Below the pieces are notes generated by a model. That model searched no databases. It was not told where the DNA came from and saw nothing but the letters and a program-made list of their open reading frames with translations. Positions 11,301 to 23,499 of a stretch of 64,000 nucleotides of DNA are shown here, piece by piece. The DNA is from Thermothelomyces thermophilus ATCC 42464. Lineage: Eukaryota > Ascomycota > Sordariomycetes > Sordariales > Chaetomiaceae. Positions within the stretch are counted from its first letter, which is position 1; every line of letters starts with the position of its first letter. The position numbers were made by a program, and so were the translations under genes. The stretch lies in contig NC_016475.1 of assembly GCF_000226095.1 (NCBI RefSeq), positions 3,410,001 to 3,474,000 of the forward strand, written 5' to 3'.

Positions 11301-14300
11301 CGCCGTCCCAAGAGGACTACTACCCCACGGTCGTCATCAATGCCCTGCTTCAAGTCCTGAAGGACCAATCCTTGGTGCAATGGCATGGAAATGTGGTGGA
11401 TGCAATCATGAGCATCTTCATCACGCTCGGACTCAAATGTGTTCAGTTTCTCGACCGGGTAGTTCCCGCTTTCATCGCTGTCATCAGGGCCTCGAGCCCA
11501 GCGAGACTCGACTACTACTTCAACCATCTGAGCAGACTCGTTGGTATTGTGCGTCAACATATCCGCGTCTACCTCCCGGACATCATTGAGGTGCTGCAGG
11601 AGTTTTGGAACACAACGTCCTCACTGCAGACTACCATCATCTCACTGATTGAGTCGATCGCCCGTTCCTTGGAGGGCGAGTTCAAAATCTATCTGGCGAG
11701 TCTGCTTCCATTAATGCTCGGGGTTTTAGAGAGGGACACGAGCACCAAACGCCAGCCAACCGAGAAAATATTCCATGCATTTCTGGTGTTTGGGTCTAGC
11801 GCGGAGGAATACATGCATCTCATCATTCCCATTCTTGTGCGCCTATTCGACAATCCAGCGCAGCCCATGTTCCTGCGAAAATCGTCGATCGAGACGATCG
11901 GAAAGCTTTCGAGCATGGTCAACCTCAATGACTATGCATCCAAGATTATCCACCCCTTGACCAGGGTTCTAGCCAGCCAAGAACCTAGCCTTCGCGTCGC
12001 TGCACTTGACACGCTCTGTGCTCTCATGTTACAGTTGGGTCGCGACTACCTTCATTTTGAGCACACGGTTGAAAAGACCATCACCATGTACGGCATCCAA
12101 CACTCCAACTACGACAAGGCCGTGGAAAAGCTCAAGAAGGGCGAGGCTCTCCCTCAAAACCTAGCTCCCCGGTTTGAGGACACATCTCTGGAACAGTTCA
12201 CGTCCGAGAACAACCCGCCAAAAAAACTCGACTTGAATCCAGTTCACCTGAAGCAGGCATGGGAGACAAAAGGAAAGGCTACCAAGGACGACTGGCACGA
12301 GTGGTTCCGCAAGTTTAGTACAACCTTACTTTCAGAGTCGCCGAACCACTCGCTCCGAGCCTGCGCCAGCCTGGCAAGCAACTACCAGCCTCTTGCTAGG
12401 GAGCTCTTCAATTCTGCCTTCGTCTCCTGCTGGAGTGAGCTCTACGATTCGTATCAGGTATGATGAGTTTTGATGCAGTGGGATGATTAAACGCTGTTTA
12501 GCTAATTGTGCATAGGAGGAGCTCATTACCAATATCGAAAACACGATCAAGTCCGAAAACGTGCCGCCCGATCTCCTAGGCCAGCTTCTCAATCTCGCAG
12601 AGTTCATGGAGCATGACGACAAGGCACTTCCCATCGATATCCGCATCTTGGGACGCGAAGCGGCTAGGTGTCACGCTTACGCCAAGGCACTCCACTATAA
12701 GGAGCTCGAGTTCCTGCAGGACCATAACAGTCACGCGGTCGAGGCGCTCATCGTTATCAACAACCAACTGCAGCAGTCTGACGCCGCCATCGGTATCCTG
12801 CGCAAAGTCAAGGCGTACAAGGACGGTATCCAGCTGCGAGAGAGTTGGTTCGAGAAGCTAGAGCGGTGGGATGAGGCGCTCAATTTCTACTGTCAGAGAG
12901 AGCGGGAACTCCCTGAAGACCAGCCAACACCCGTCGATATCGTCATGGGCAAGATGCGCTGCTATCACGCGTTGGGCGAGTGGGACTCGCTCGCCTCCTT
13001 GGCTGGCAAGACTTGGGCGAACTCTGGCCCGGAGATTCAGCGAAGGATTGCGCCCTTGGCAACTACGGCTGCATGGGGTCTTGGGAAGTGGGATTCCATG
13101 GACACCTACCTGCAGTCGATGAAACGTTACTCGCCCGATCGCGCATTCTTCGGGGCTATTCTTGCCCTGCACCGGAACCAATTCCGGGAGGCGCTAGCCT
13201 GCATCGAGCAGGCTCGTGAGGGCTTGGATACGGAGCTTAGCGCTCTTGTAAGCGAGTCTTACAACCGCGCTTACCAGGTCGTCGTGAGAGTCCAGATGCT
13301 TGCCGAGTTGGAGGAGCTTATAGTCTACAAACAATGTGGCCCTGAGAAGCGTGCCACATTGCGAGCCACTTGGGAGACTCGGCTCAAGGGCTGCCAGCGC
13401 AACGTCGAGGTCTGGCAGCGAACGCTCCGGCTGCGCTCTCTGGTGCTCACGCCGCAAGAGAACATGCACATGTGGACGAAGTTTGCCAACTTGTGCCGCA
13501 AGTCCGGGCGTATGGGCCTAGCCGAGAAGTCCTTGAAGCAGCTCATTGACACTGATGCTCCGCTGGAATCGGTCATCCCTTACTGGGCTGACCAGTCACC
13601 CAACCCAGGTGTTGAGCGCATCGCACCTCCAATTGTGTACGCAGTGCTCAAGTATCAGTGGGAGGTTGGCCAGCAGCCAGGTGTTCGAAATACGGACCGC
13701 AGCATCGCGGAACGTACCCTCTACTGCCTTCACAGGTTCACCGAGGATATGGCCCGCAGAGTGGAGAGCGCAAGACTGCAGTTGAATGCCTCTACGCAAG
13801 CTGTCAACGGCATGGGCGACGGCCTGAACCACGCCAGATACACCGACTACGACGAGGCAGCGGTCCTTGGCCCGGATGCACAACATCAATTGCTTGAACA
13901 GACGGTGCTGCTCGCAAAATGCTACCTCCGACAGGGTGATTGGATGATCACGCTGAACAAGAACGACTGGCAACACACACGGCGCCAAGACGTCCTTGAC
14001 TGTTATTCCAAGGCAACGCACTATCATCCCCGGTGGTACAAGGCCTGGCATGCTTGGGCTCTGGCCAATTTCGAGGTTGTCCAAGCTCTGACCTCCAAAA
14101 AGGAGTTGGAAGGAAGGTCCGAACATAGCATCATTGTCCACCATGTGGTGCCAGCTGTGCATGGCTTCTTCGAATCCATCGCACTCTCCTCCGGAAGTTC
14201 CTTGCAAGACACCCTCCGCTTGCTAACTCTCTGGCTCACCTATGGTGGCTACCAAGAAGTCATCACCGCCGTCACCGACGGGTTCGCGCACGTCAGCATC

Positions 14301-16313
14301 GACACCTGGCTTGAGGTTATACCACAACTCATTGCCCGCATTAACCAACCAAACAGACGGGTCCAGGCGTCTATCCACGCTCTCCTGTCCGACGTTGGAC
14401 GCGCGCACCCTCAGGCGCTGGTCTACCCACTTACTGTTGCGATGAAGTCGCGGCAGAGTACACGGAGGTCTAAGACGGCCAGCGCGATCATGGAGAGCAT
14501 GCGTCAGCACAGTTCCAAGCTTGTGGAACAGGCCGATCTTGTGAGCCGCGAGCTTATCAGGGTCGCGGTTTTGTGGCACGAGCTCTGGCACGAGGGGCTT
14601 GAGGAGGCCTCCCGGCTGTACTTTGGCGATCACAATATCCAAGGCATGTTCGACGTACTTGAGCCACTCCACGACCTGCTCGAGAAAGGACCGGTGACGC
14701 TGCGGGAAATCTCATTCACCCAGACATTTGGTCGCGACCTAAGTGAGGCACGTGAATGGTGCCGTCAGTATCGCCATTCCCAAGACGTGAACGACATCAG
14801 TCAAGCGTGGGATCTCTACTATCAAGTCTTCCGGCGTATTAGCCGGCAGCTACCCCAGATGACAAGCCTTGAACTAACATACTGTTCGCCTGACCTGCTT
14901 CAGGCTCGTGACCTCGAGCTTGCAGTACCTGGAACATACCGTAGCGGACAAGAGATTGTGCGGATCAAGGCCTTTGATGGAACCCTCAGCGTCATCAGCT
15001 CAAAACAGCGTCCGCGGAAAGTCGTCATTCTCGGGAGCGATGGCAAAACATACACATTCCTGCTCAAGGGACACGAAGACAGCCGGCAGGATGAGCGTGT
15101 CATGCAGCTCTTCGGCCTGTGCAACACTCTCTTGGCCAACGATTCAGAGTGCTACAAGCGGCACCTCAACATTCAGCGCTACCCAGCGATTCCTTTGTCG
15201 CAAAACTCGGGCCTCTTTGGCTGGGTTCCCAACAGTGACACCGTTCACCAACTCATCCGGGAGTACCGTGAATCGAGAAAGATCCTCCTCAACATTGAGC
15301 ACCGAATCATGCTTCAGATGGCACCAGACTACGATAACCTGACGCTGATGCAGAAGGTCGAGGTGTTTGGATATGCGCTGGACAACACGACGGGTCAAGA
15401 CCTATACCGGGTTCTCTGGCTTAAAAGCAAGAGCTCCGAGGCCTGGCTGGACCGGAGAACAAACTATACACGCTCCTTGGGCGTCATGTCCATGGTTGGG
15501 TATATTCTGGGTCTGGGAGACAGGCACCCTAGTAATCTGATGCTGGACCGGATCACAGGCAAGATCATCCACATCGACTTCGGCGATTGCTTCGAAGTGG
15601 CCATGAAGCGGGAGAAGTACCCGGAGAGGGTGCCCTTCAGACTCACTCGCATGCTTACCTATGCTATGGAGGTTAGCAACATCGAGGGCAGTTTCCGCAT
15701 TACATGCGAGCATGTGATGAGAGTCCTGCGGGATAACAAGGAGAGTGTCATGGCTGTCCTGGAAGCTGTAAGTGCCACTTAGTCTCCCGACTATAATGTT
15801 GCGGGTAAAAGCAACAGTGGCTAATTGTGTGTTCTCATTTAGTTCATCCATGATCCACTCCTCACATGGCGCCTTACGAATCCTGCCAGTCCGGCTGGAC
15901 CTCACTTCAACTCGGAACGAGAACAAGCGATTGCTGGACCACAGGCAGGGCGCGCGCGTCGGCCATCGATTCTCGACGGTCCCGTGGCTCCTACAGAGTT
16001 CCTTGCTGCCCAGGGCGCCGCGGCGGATGGCATGATGGCCCCACCACCAGGGGCCCGGGGCAGAGCAAGGACTAACTCCTCTGCTGTAGCACCGGGCAGT
16101 CTGGCAAACGGCAACGGGGCCAACGACATGGCTGAAGTGCAAAATGCACGAGCAGTTGAGGTGCTCGACAGAGTCACCCAGAAGCTCACCGGCCGTGACT
16201 TCAAACCACATGAGGAGCTCACCGTCAATGAGCAGGTCAACAAGCTTATCATTGAGGCCACCAAGCTGGAGAACCTCTGCCAACATTACATTGGATGGTG
16301 TAGTTTCTGGTGA
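8360..16313 (+). CDS. tor: TOR serine/threonine kinase (PI3K-related kinase)
   Basis: Seven exons by my model: 8360-8424, 8509-8579, 8639-9967, 10136-11025, 11216-12457, 12516-15767 and 15843-16313, coding for 2439 residues with all phases consistent. Intron 3 carries a perfect TACTAAC branch site. The order is N-terminal HEAT repeats (about 1-1200), the FAT region (about 1290-1850), and the FRB domain (about 1881-1980) with [18 protein letters not shown], including the serine that contacts FKBP12-rapamycin. The kinase domain has [11 protein letters not shown] near 2050, GLGDRHPSN near 2200 and HIDFGD near 2218. The FATC tail ends [14 protein letters not shown]. All catalytic motifs are intact and the length is normal. 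TOR controls growth, translation and autophagy in response to nutrients. Intron 4 (190 bases) is partly open and encodes an acidic stretch, but retaining it breaks the match to the family. The first exon is only 65 bases, so the start is slightly less certain than the rest. Confidence 0.97.
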
Positions 16314-16997
16314 GGCTGGCAACTTGTGGCTTCGGATTTCCCTATTGTAGTATAATGTTGCTCTTAGCACGCAGTGCTATGGTTTTCATGGGTTTATTTG
16401 CTTTGCAGGTTGGTCGGCAATTCTCGTTGCTTTGCCCTTGGTATTGCTTGGTGAAGGTGGATGAAGGTAGTGGAGTTGGCATGCGTGTCAGTATTATAGT
16501 CGGTTTTTAAGTTATATTTTCCTTTCAATTTAGATAGAGGATATCCCGATTCATGTGTGTTCCCGGTGGACACGGGAGTTAAACTGCCGGCAGGATTACG
16601 TACGGCAACATATTTATGTCCTGTTTCCCCGCCCGTGGTGTACACTGCTGTCATATATCCGTCCTGCTTTGCAGTAATGCTATGTCACACATTATACATT
16701 GGTCAGACGCCCAGTGTAACGGTTCAGGGTCGGATCGGTGATACGTCGCGACAAGATGCTTTGAACCCTAGACTTTACCAGATTCCGGCCTCTCCGGATA
16801 TTATTTCCCCGCTGGCCATGCTCCGGCACTTGTTGACAACATGTTTAGCAGGGAATAAGCTTAGTTTTTAAAAATGTAGGCACGCACCTTGGACATGTCT
16901 AGCGAACACATCTCCTGTTCTCAACAGGCACTCTCGTTGAAGCACTACGGCGTCACTGTTCTGAAGTGTACCTGCTAACCAGCCGGGACGTATAAGG
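16314..16997. other. Intergenic region between tor and the secreted-protein gene
   Basis: 684 bases with moderately AT-rich composition, holding the tor 3' end and the promoter of the next gene. Open frames are short and lack motifs. CA and TG are still common, so RIP has not visibly touched it. I see no RNA gene or repeat. Confidence 0.5.
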
Positions 16998-17846
16998 ATG
17001 ACACTATTTACCGCTGCTACACTGGCTTCCATTGTGCCTACACTGGTGCAAGTTGCCATCGGGCAACCCCTGGTTCCTCGAGCTCCTGGATGCGACCGCT
17101 CAGTGCTGGCTGAGGCGGCTGACGCCTATATAGCCACCCAGACGGCAGGCAACATTAGTTTGCTCCAGGGGGTTGTTGCTGATGGCTGGGGATACATAGA
17201 AAACAACAAGAGAAGGAACGCATCGGAGGGTGTGCTAAAGAAGGCGCTTACAATCAACCACTGCCGGACCAACTTCGACCTGTTTGCATGCGCAACTTAT
17301 ACCGAAGTCATTGTCACTGACCCGGCCAACCCCTATGTCATCGGGACCCAGATTCACCACGACGCCGATGGCCACGTTAAACTGATTGACACCATCTCCT
17401 CGACGACAAACTCGTGGCTGTTTGACGCCCAAAAAACTCTGGAATACGTCCTGCAGGAGAACTGGGACCCGATCCCGGAGGACAAGCGCGACAGCCGCGA
17501 GTTCATCAAGGCTGCTGGGGATGCCTACCTCGACATGTGGAGCAACGAGACGGCTGATGACGGTGTTCCCTGGGGAACGCCTTGCAACCGCTTAGAAGGT
17601 TCCGTGTACACGGGCAGGGGGAGGCCTCACGACTCTTGCAAGGCAGGCATCCCGTCGAATCACAGCCAAGCCCCAAATACACACCGCCGCTATGTCATTG
17701 ACGAGGCCATGGGTTCAGTCAGCATCTTTTGTCTCTGGGAACACATGATGATGGCCGCTGACAGCCACGAATTCCGCCTAGAGGGTGGTAAACTGCGATA
17801 TGTACATACAATGACAGAATGTGGAGGGCAGCGATGTACCCTGTAG
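16998..17846 (+). CDS. Secreted DUF8021-family protein of unknown function
   Basis: An uninterrupted frame of 282 residues with an N-terminal signal peptide (about 1-22, MTLFTAATLASIVPTLVQVA). The body follows the pattern I associate with fungal DUF8021 proteins: CDRSVLAEAADAYIATQTAG near 32, TYTEVIVTDPANPYVIGTQI near 100, WDPIPEDKRDSREFIKAAGD near 155, VPWGTPCNRLEG and YTGRGRPHDSCKAGIP near 190-218, and DSHEFRLEGGKLRYVHT near the end. The fold is thought to be SnoaL-like, but no activity is established. Conserved cysteines and several N-glycosylation sequons (NIS, NAS, NET, NHS) fit secretion. The gene is intact and shows no RIP, yet ends only about 200 bases before the mutated transposon block, a position often seen for fungal effector-type genes. 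Confidence 0.8.
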   Translation: MTLFTAATLASIVPTLVQVAIGQPLVPRAPGCDRSVLAEAADAYIATQTAGNISLLQGVVADGWGYIENNKRRNASEGVLKKALTINHCRTNFDLFACATYTEVIVTDPANPYVIGTQIHHDADGHVKLIDTISSTTNSWLFDAQKTLEYVLQENWDPIPEDKRDSREFIKAAGDAYLDMWSNETADDGVPWGTPCNRLEGSVYTGRGRPHDSCKAGIPSNHSQAPNTHRRYVIDEAMGSVSIFCLWEHMMMAADSHEFRLEGGKLRYVHTMTECGGQRCTL

Positions 17847-18060
17847 TTGAAAGACGCTTACATTAAAAGGGCAAGGTGGGAATGGACAAATATAGCCATT
17901 TCTAGAAGGACTCTAAGGTTGTTTACTATGGTATGATAAGTAAGTTTGACCCCCTGTCTGGGTATCAACAGGGGGCCTGACAGACGGGCACAGGCAGGCG
18001 TAGGCAGGAGAAACTAGTGGTAAAGGCACAAGAGGTTTTTCCGAGAGAGCCCTGTCGGTA
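17847..18060. other. Boundary between gene-rich DNA and the RIP-mutated block
   Basis: Normal composition with CA and TG continues to about 18060, after which the sequence turns sharply AT-rich. A short hairpin (CCCCCTG at about 17951-17957 with CAGGGGG downstream) lies within it. Six more bases of flank on either side do not pair, and no transposon end could be assigned here. Confidence 0.5.
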
Positions 18061-18204
18061 TCTAGGCAGGGAGTTTAACTTTAACTCCCTACTATAGTAA
18101 AGAATATTACTAAAGAGAAACTACTATAGCTAAATAACTTAGGCTAAATATTTATTATAATAATTTATAAGCTAAGCTAAGCTCGACTAACCTTATCTAT
18201 AACC

Positions 18205-18375
18205 TAGTGTAAGCCTAAGGGCCTCCTAGGTCCTAGAAAGAACCCTTATCTAACAGGCCTATAATAGGCTTAGCTAAAAGATCTAGAGGTAGAGGGTAAG
18301 GAGCTAGGGGTCAAAGCGTATAGCCCTAGAAGCTATAGGGGCTATAACCTAGTAATAGGTCTAGGAAAGCTATAA
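18205..18375 (+). mobile_element. LINE fragment (ORF2 3' part)
   Basis: This stretch aligns by eye with 33675-33850 of the LINE copy at 29360-34562: shared blocks include GGGCCTCCTAGGTCC, CAGGCCTATAATAGGCT and AATAGGTYTAGGAARGCTATA. It is an isolated piece of about 170 bases without LINE ends, so probably the remnant of a deleted or truncated copy. Confidence 0.7.
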
Positions 18376-18524
18376 GGGAAGTATACTCTCTCTATAGGCC
18401 CTATAATTAAGATTATAAGCTATAGGGTTAGCATTAGTAACTAGCTAGAGTAACTATTAAAAGGTTAACTAGGCTAGTAAAAGGATATAATATATAACGT
18501 TAATTATATTTATATAGGTTATAT
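18376..18524. other. Unassigned AT-rich sequence
   Basis: About 150 bases between a LINE fragment and a pogo-like fragment. Heavily TA-rich; I recognise nothing in it. Confidence 0.4.
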
Positions 18525-19525
18525 ACCAAATTCGGCTACCAAATCTCTACTAAATTCAGGGGTAATATATAGCTTATAATACTAACAAGGACATAGTCAA
18601 TTAAAGCTATTCGCAAGCTAACACTCCTAGAGTTAGTCAAATATAGAGTAGTCTATAGGCATCTCCTTCTATACTAGCTTTACAAAGCCTACCTTCCCCT
18701 ATAATACTACATGCCATACCTTTTACTACTATTCTTCCTCTTCCTTTATAGCTCTCTTATCTATCTTTTCCTAGCTAGCTATAATAGTAAATTTATATAC
18801 CTTGCCAAAGTGCTTCTTAGTAGTCTTTTTCCGACTATTAGTCCTCCTCTTAATAAGCTCCTAGTTTAGAAGATTTAGTATGAGAATATTTGCTTATAAG
18901 GTTAGAAAGTCTTGTTTAGATAGGTAATTACCTTCTTTAATAGGCTATTATAAACTCTAGATAGTTCCTTTATAAGGTTATTAAACTAAAAGAGTGTCTC
19001 CTTACTATTAGAATAGAAAGATACCTCCTTTTCTAATATATCTATATTAGACTTATAGAGGTTAAAAACCTTTGCTGGGTCGAATAGAATTAGTCTAGCC
19101 CCTCTTTATATACTAGTAATATTCTTTAGTATTGTTTTATATACTTAAGAGTAGATATTAAGGAACTAATAGTTATTAATTTATATTATATTAAAGAGAG
19201 CAGTTTCTATAATAAGTTAGTAATATTACCATATTAAAGGGCTAAAGATACTAATGTCTAAGGGTTATAGTATATAGGTTAAATATAATAGTAAGTAAAG
19301 AGGGATAATATTATAAGAGGTATAGAATTTAATAAACTATAGTAATATATAACTTATATAGCTATCTAGAAGAAGAAGATAGTTCTAACTAACTATTTAA
19401 GGTACTATATACTATTTAAAGTACCTAATCCATTCTATTATAATATTATAATTAGTCTAGCCATTTAGACTAACTTAAATAATAATATATAGATTAAGGT
19501 CTTAAGGAATCTATAATTCCTAAAT
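18525..19525 (-). pseudogene. Pogo/Fot1-like transposase remnant (family 2), C-terminal part
   Basis: Read on the minus strand with RIP stops ignored, this matches the C-terminal half of a DDE pogo/Fot1 transposase: the end of the catalytic core (Pro-Leu-Asp-like block) is followed by a helical tail. Its terminus, ACCAAATTCGGCTACCAAAT at about 18530, recurs inverted at about 35280-35305 next to a second copy of the same tail, so it is probably the element end. The N-terminal half is absent. The family differs from the Fot1-like element that begins at 19533. Confidence 0.55.
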
Positions 19526-20857
19526 TTAAGTACCTTTAAGTCAGACCCCCTAGATTTGGAACACCCTACCTTTCGTATAGATGCCACGCACATACCGCTA
19601 CTTTAACCTAACCACTTTAACTTACTATAACTTGGTCAGTTCTTTTTCAATTAACCCTAAACTTTGCAAATACCTTCAACAGTTTAATATAGCTTATACT
19701 GAACAGGATATTTAAGATACACTCGCAAAATACTACTCTAGTCACGGCTTATTACGAAGTATTAGCTACAAATTCGGTATCCCTCCTACCACTTTATATA
19801 GTCATATCTAAGGCTCTTAGTTACGTTCAATTACAGCCGAACAATAACAGTCCCTTAGTCACGTATAGGAAGAACAGCTTACCTAATAGGTATTGATCCA
19901 AGTTGCCCTAGGTGTCTTACTAACCTACACGCAAATCAGGGAGTTCACTAACCAAATACTCTAGGTATAAGGAGCTAGCTATACAATAGTCAGAAAAGGC
20001 TAGATGACCCAGTTCCTTCGTAGGAACCCTGTCCTTCAAACCTAGCAAGCCTATAAGATAGATTTAGTCTATATTAATAGCGCCACTGATTTAGTTATAT
20101 ATAGTTAGTGGTCATAGCTAAACATCCTAGCTATTAAGGATATCCTACTAGCTAACCGTTAAAATATAGACAAATATAGCATTATAGAAGGATAGGGAAC
20201 TAACGGCTTAGTAGTTAGAAATGCCTAAATGTATTTAATTTAACGGAAAACTCCTAATTTATATGCCTAGACTTCATTCCTTGAGTGTATCTCTACAATA
20301 GGGATATCCATCCCCCTAGTCGTCATCTTCAGGGGTAGGACTCTTTAATAATAGTAGTTTCCTATCGATAAGACCGAATTAAAGGACTAGAAGTTTATAA
20401 TGATAGAGACAGGCTAGACTAATCGAACTATTATAATCGAATAGCTCTAAGAAGTCTTTATTCCTTCTACCTAGCTAGAGAATAGTTCCTAGCAATAACT
20501 TCTAATATTAGACGGCTATAATAGCTATATAACTAATAACTTTATATAGTTATATTATAAGAATAATATCTAGTTACTCTTTTTACTATTATATACCTTC
20601 TATATCCTCTAACCATTAGATTTATTAGTCTTCTCCCCCCTAAAATATACCTACTAGAAGCTCCTTAATAATATAACTTCCTAGACCAAGTTATTAGCAA
20701 TTAGTAAGCAATTAATGATCAAATATATTATAAGGGTTTGGAAGGAGGCTATTATATCCTAGAATATCAAAGTAAGATAGAGGGTATCTAGGTTATAGCT
20801 AGTTAATATGGCTAAACCCCTAATAAACAGACTTCTATTAGAAAATTCCAATAATAT

Positions 20858-21080
20858 TGATGTAGTACGTTGTCTATGGACGCGTCTATCATGTAAGGTT
20901 GGATAAGATAAGACCTGTGGATCTGGCAAACAGGCTGGCAAACGGAGGGTTCTTTGTTCCTAATCCTCCACTTATACCAGAGCCACAGGGCCAGCCAACG
21001 TAGGAAGGAGACATCGCACTTTTGAACTATTTACAACTTACCAACTTTCTTCCATCTATTAGAACCACTATCTTCTATCA
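20858..21080 (+). repeat. 5' LTR of G4
   Basis: 223 bases, starting TGATGTAGTACG and ending CTTCTATCA, with short inverted ends TGA/TCA. It keeps more CA/TG than the 3' LTR, so RIP was uneven between the two ends. A solo copy lies at 36894-37135. Confidence 0.92.
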
Positions 21081-21082
21081 AA

Positions 21083-21092
21083 TGGTAGCGGA
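21083..21092 (+). other. Primer-binding site of G4
   Basis: TGGTAGCGGA begins 2 bases after the 5' LTR. TGGTAGCG is complementary to the 3' end of eukaryotic initiator tRNA-Met, as used by Ty1 and Ty3. The match is clear for 8 bases; extension beyond that cannot be judged without the host tRNA. Confidence 0.65.
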
Positions 21093-21175
21093 AACTCTGC
21101 TTCTAACCATCAGAACTGGATTCGTATCAATTTGACGATTAATCCGGTACCACTTTCGCGATAGTTACGCTCTGT

Positions 21176-21364
21176 TTCGGCAACTTAGTAACCGAACTAG
21201 GCAATTCTATTGCAACCACCACAAAATCCCTCTGTTCCTAGCGACTTAGTAACCAGGGCAGTCATCTATCTGTCTCTCTATTCCTAGTGACTTGGTAACT
21301 AGGACAGTCCTCCTCCTATCTATCAACCCTATCTTCGTTTGACCCCGGTGACTTGGTAACTGGT
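21176..21364 (+). repeat. Array of four related stem-loops in the G4 leader
   Basis: Four units have an 11-base loop of the form YRACTTRGTAA at 21181-21191, 21242-21252, 21288-21298 and 21349-21359. The flanking stems pair but differ in sequence: TTCGG/CCGAA, CCTAG/CCAGG (one A-C mismatch, as RIP of G would give), CCTAG/CTAGG, and CCGG/CTGG (one G-T pair). Spacing is 61, 46 and 61 bases. A conserved loop over changing but pairing stems points to RNA structure. It lies between the primer site and gag, where retroelements keep packaging or dimerisation signals. Confidence 0.7.
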
Positions 21365-21459
21365 GGCCAGGCAAATCTCATATTAACCCTAGGATCTTTT
21401 CCTATAGAAGATCCTCCTTGATCTTCCTATCCTTTAAATACTCCTGCTAAAAAACTAAA

Positions 21460-23440
21460 TATCAGGGAACTATTTAACTACGCTACGAGCGTTCTAAGGA
21501 GGCACGATAAGATACCCTTTATACTATAGGTATAGGCGTTAGATTATAATCCTAAAGGCTAACTATAAGAAGCTCCTCTATAGAAGCCGGAATCACTACT
21601 CGAATTTACTAACAAATATAAGCTATAGTAAGCTAAACCTAACAAGTTTGGTGCTAATAAGGAAATGTTAGCTTGGTTAAATAGCAAGATAGATTTTCGG
21701 TTTGATTAGCTAAAGGAACGAACCGACTATATCTCTAACAAGATTAAAGGAGCTATCTATAAGCTATTGTAGACGCTTAAAAAGAATCTCGCTAGGATAG
21801 ATCGTAACTTCGCTTACCACCTATAAGAAGCTAAAGATCGAATTTCCTAGTGCCTAGAGAAATACGTAGAAGAAACGATAGCACTATTGGCTAATTATAT
21901 CAAAGGGCTAGAAATCTATATAAATTAGTATAACGATATACTCGGCCGAGTGATAACTTAAATAAAGGAATTAGTTAATACGATATATAGTATAGAAAGC
22001 AAGATTGATGATTAACTACCTAGTTGTCGGTAATCCTCCTTCGACCCTATTAGACTTAGTACTATTATAGAAGAAGTATAACAAGTTAGTAATCTTGTAG
22101 AAGATATACGATGTAATAGTAGTACTTTCCCTATACCCCCTAAGGGCATTAGTATCGGCTATCGTTATAATCTTGGCTGCCCTAAACGTACGTAGCCTTT
22201 ATGTAAGATCCTATACTTTGCGGCTAGCAAAGGCAGAGAACCTAGTTCCTTAAGCTCTAACGATGGCGATAACGAGCCATCTAACCGTTACTAACCTTTA
22301 GGTAACTAGAATCTAGGACGCTATCACGGCGCTCCGTACCCTGGTAATGGTAGCGGTAATAATAGTAATAATGGCAATAGACATCATAGACACGAATTAA
22401 CGTACGATACTACTATAAGTATATAGAGCCGCTTGGACTTTAAGATCAAGAAGGACAATATTAGCTAGTTTGATCCTTCTTTCCCTAACCTGTGTTCCTT
22501 GGGTATTGTTAACGATAGTAAGAATCTAGTATTTACTAATGTCTATTGCTTCGCTAACTGTATTGAAACCTTCCTAGAAAGCGACCCTAATAGTAGCATT
22601 AAGACGTAGATTCTATCCTTTTTCTAAACCCTTCTTAGTGGCCTAGCTATCATTTGGTAGACTAACGAGCTAAACGATACTATGTATAGATAATTATATA
22701 AGCTAGGTTTTCGAGCTATTATAGATTGACTATAGGAACGCTTTATACCTAACGCTATAACGGCTACTTGTAAGTTTAACGAAGCTAGCCTACGTCTAAA
22801 GGATATTATAAAGGACGAGTAAGCGCTTAGTTTCTTCGTATAGAAGATGCTTTATTAGGCACACTTAATATATATACTTAACGAACGTAACGATAACTAG
22901 TAAGGCGTTATAGTTTAAGTCTAGTTAGCTATAGACCTTTATATCAAGTAGTATTTAGATCCTCCCTAACGATACTCTTTACTTAGGACCTATATATAAT
23001 ATATCAAGTAGTCTCGATCTATTATTTTAGCGGCCACTCTTGACCATTACCTATATCTATAAAAGAAGATATCTATAGACGGCAAGGCTAAAGACCGCCC
23101 TTATAAGCCTATACGCCGTAACACTAATCGACCTCGACAATTTAGCTATAGATATAACAAGCCCCTAAGATACGACTAGCAGGACCGCAAATTTGAACGT
23201 AACCGCGGATTTGACCGTAATCGCAGGTTTGATCGCGATCACGGATTTGACCGTAATCGCGACTAGGATCGCCACGACCAGGATCGCCGTAAGCAGGGCA
23301 ATCGTGGCCAAAAGTAGGTCAGATTTAGCAAAGATGACCGCTAGTAAAAGGGATATCGCGACTACGCCTACTTTGCTAAAGAAGCTAGCGATAGCTCCGA
23401 GCCGGATCAATCTGACGTATAGTTAGCCAAAAGTGCCCCT
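21460..23440 (+). pseudogene. gag-region pseudogene of G4 with arginine-rich repeats
   Basis: The plus frame reads as a charged, helical gag-like protein with many RIP stops. At about 23187-23265 it contains tandem units of the type Arg-x-Phe-Asp-Arg-Asn-Arg (GFDRNR), then a Gln/Arg/Gly-rich stretch to 23320. This basic, RGG-like tail probably bound nucleic acid in place of the usual CCHC knuckle. The repeats are CpG-rich and less mutated than the surroundings. Limits are approximate. Confidence 0.6.
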
Positions 23441-23499
23441 AAATCTAGATCTGAATCTTCGGGCAGCGATACTAGTATCGCGTATATCGTTTTAGACTT

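Noticed and set aside
17948-17980. CCCCCTG/CAGGGGG hairpin as a terminator or transposon end
   Set aside because: No matching inverted copy elsewhere in the window and intrinsic terminators are not used by fungal Pol II; probably chance.
23165-23426. Two overlapping open frames on opposite strands (about 80 codons each)
   Set aside because: They arise from the repetitive CpG-rich arginine repeat of the G4 gag region; the strand-opposite version is hydrophobic by codon reversal only.
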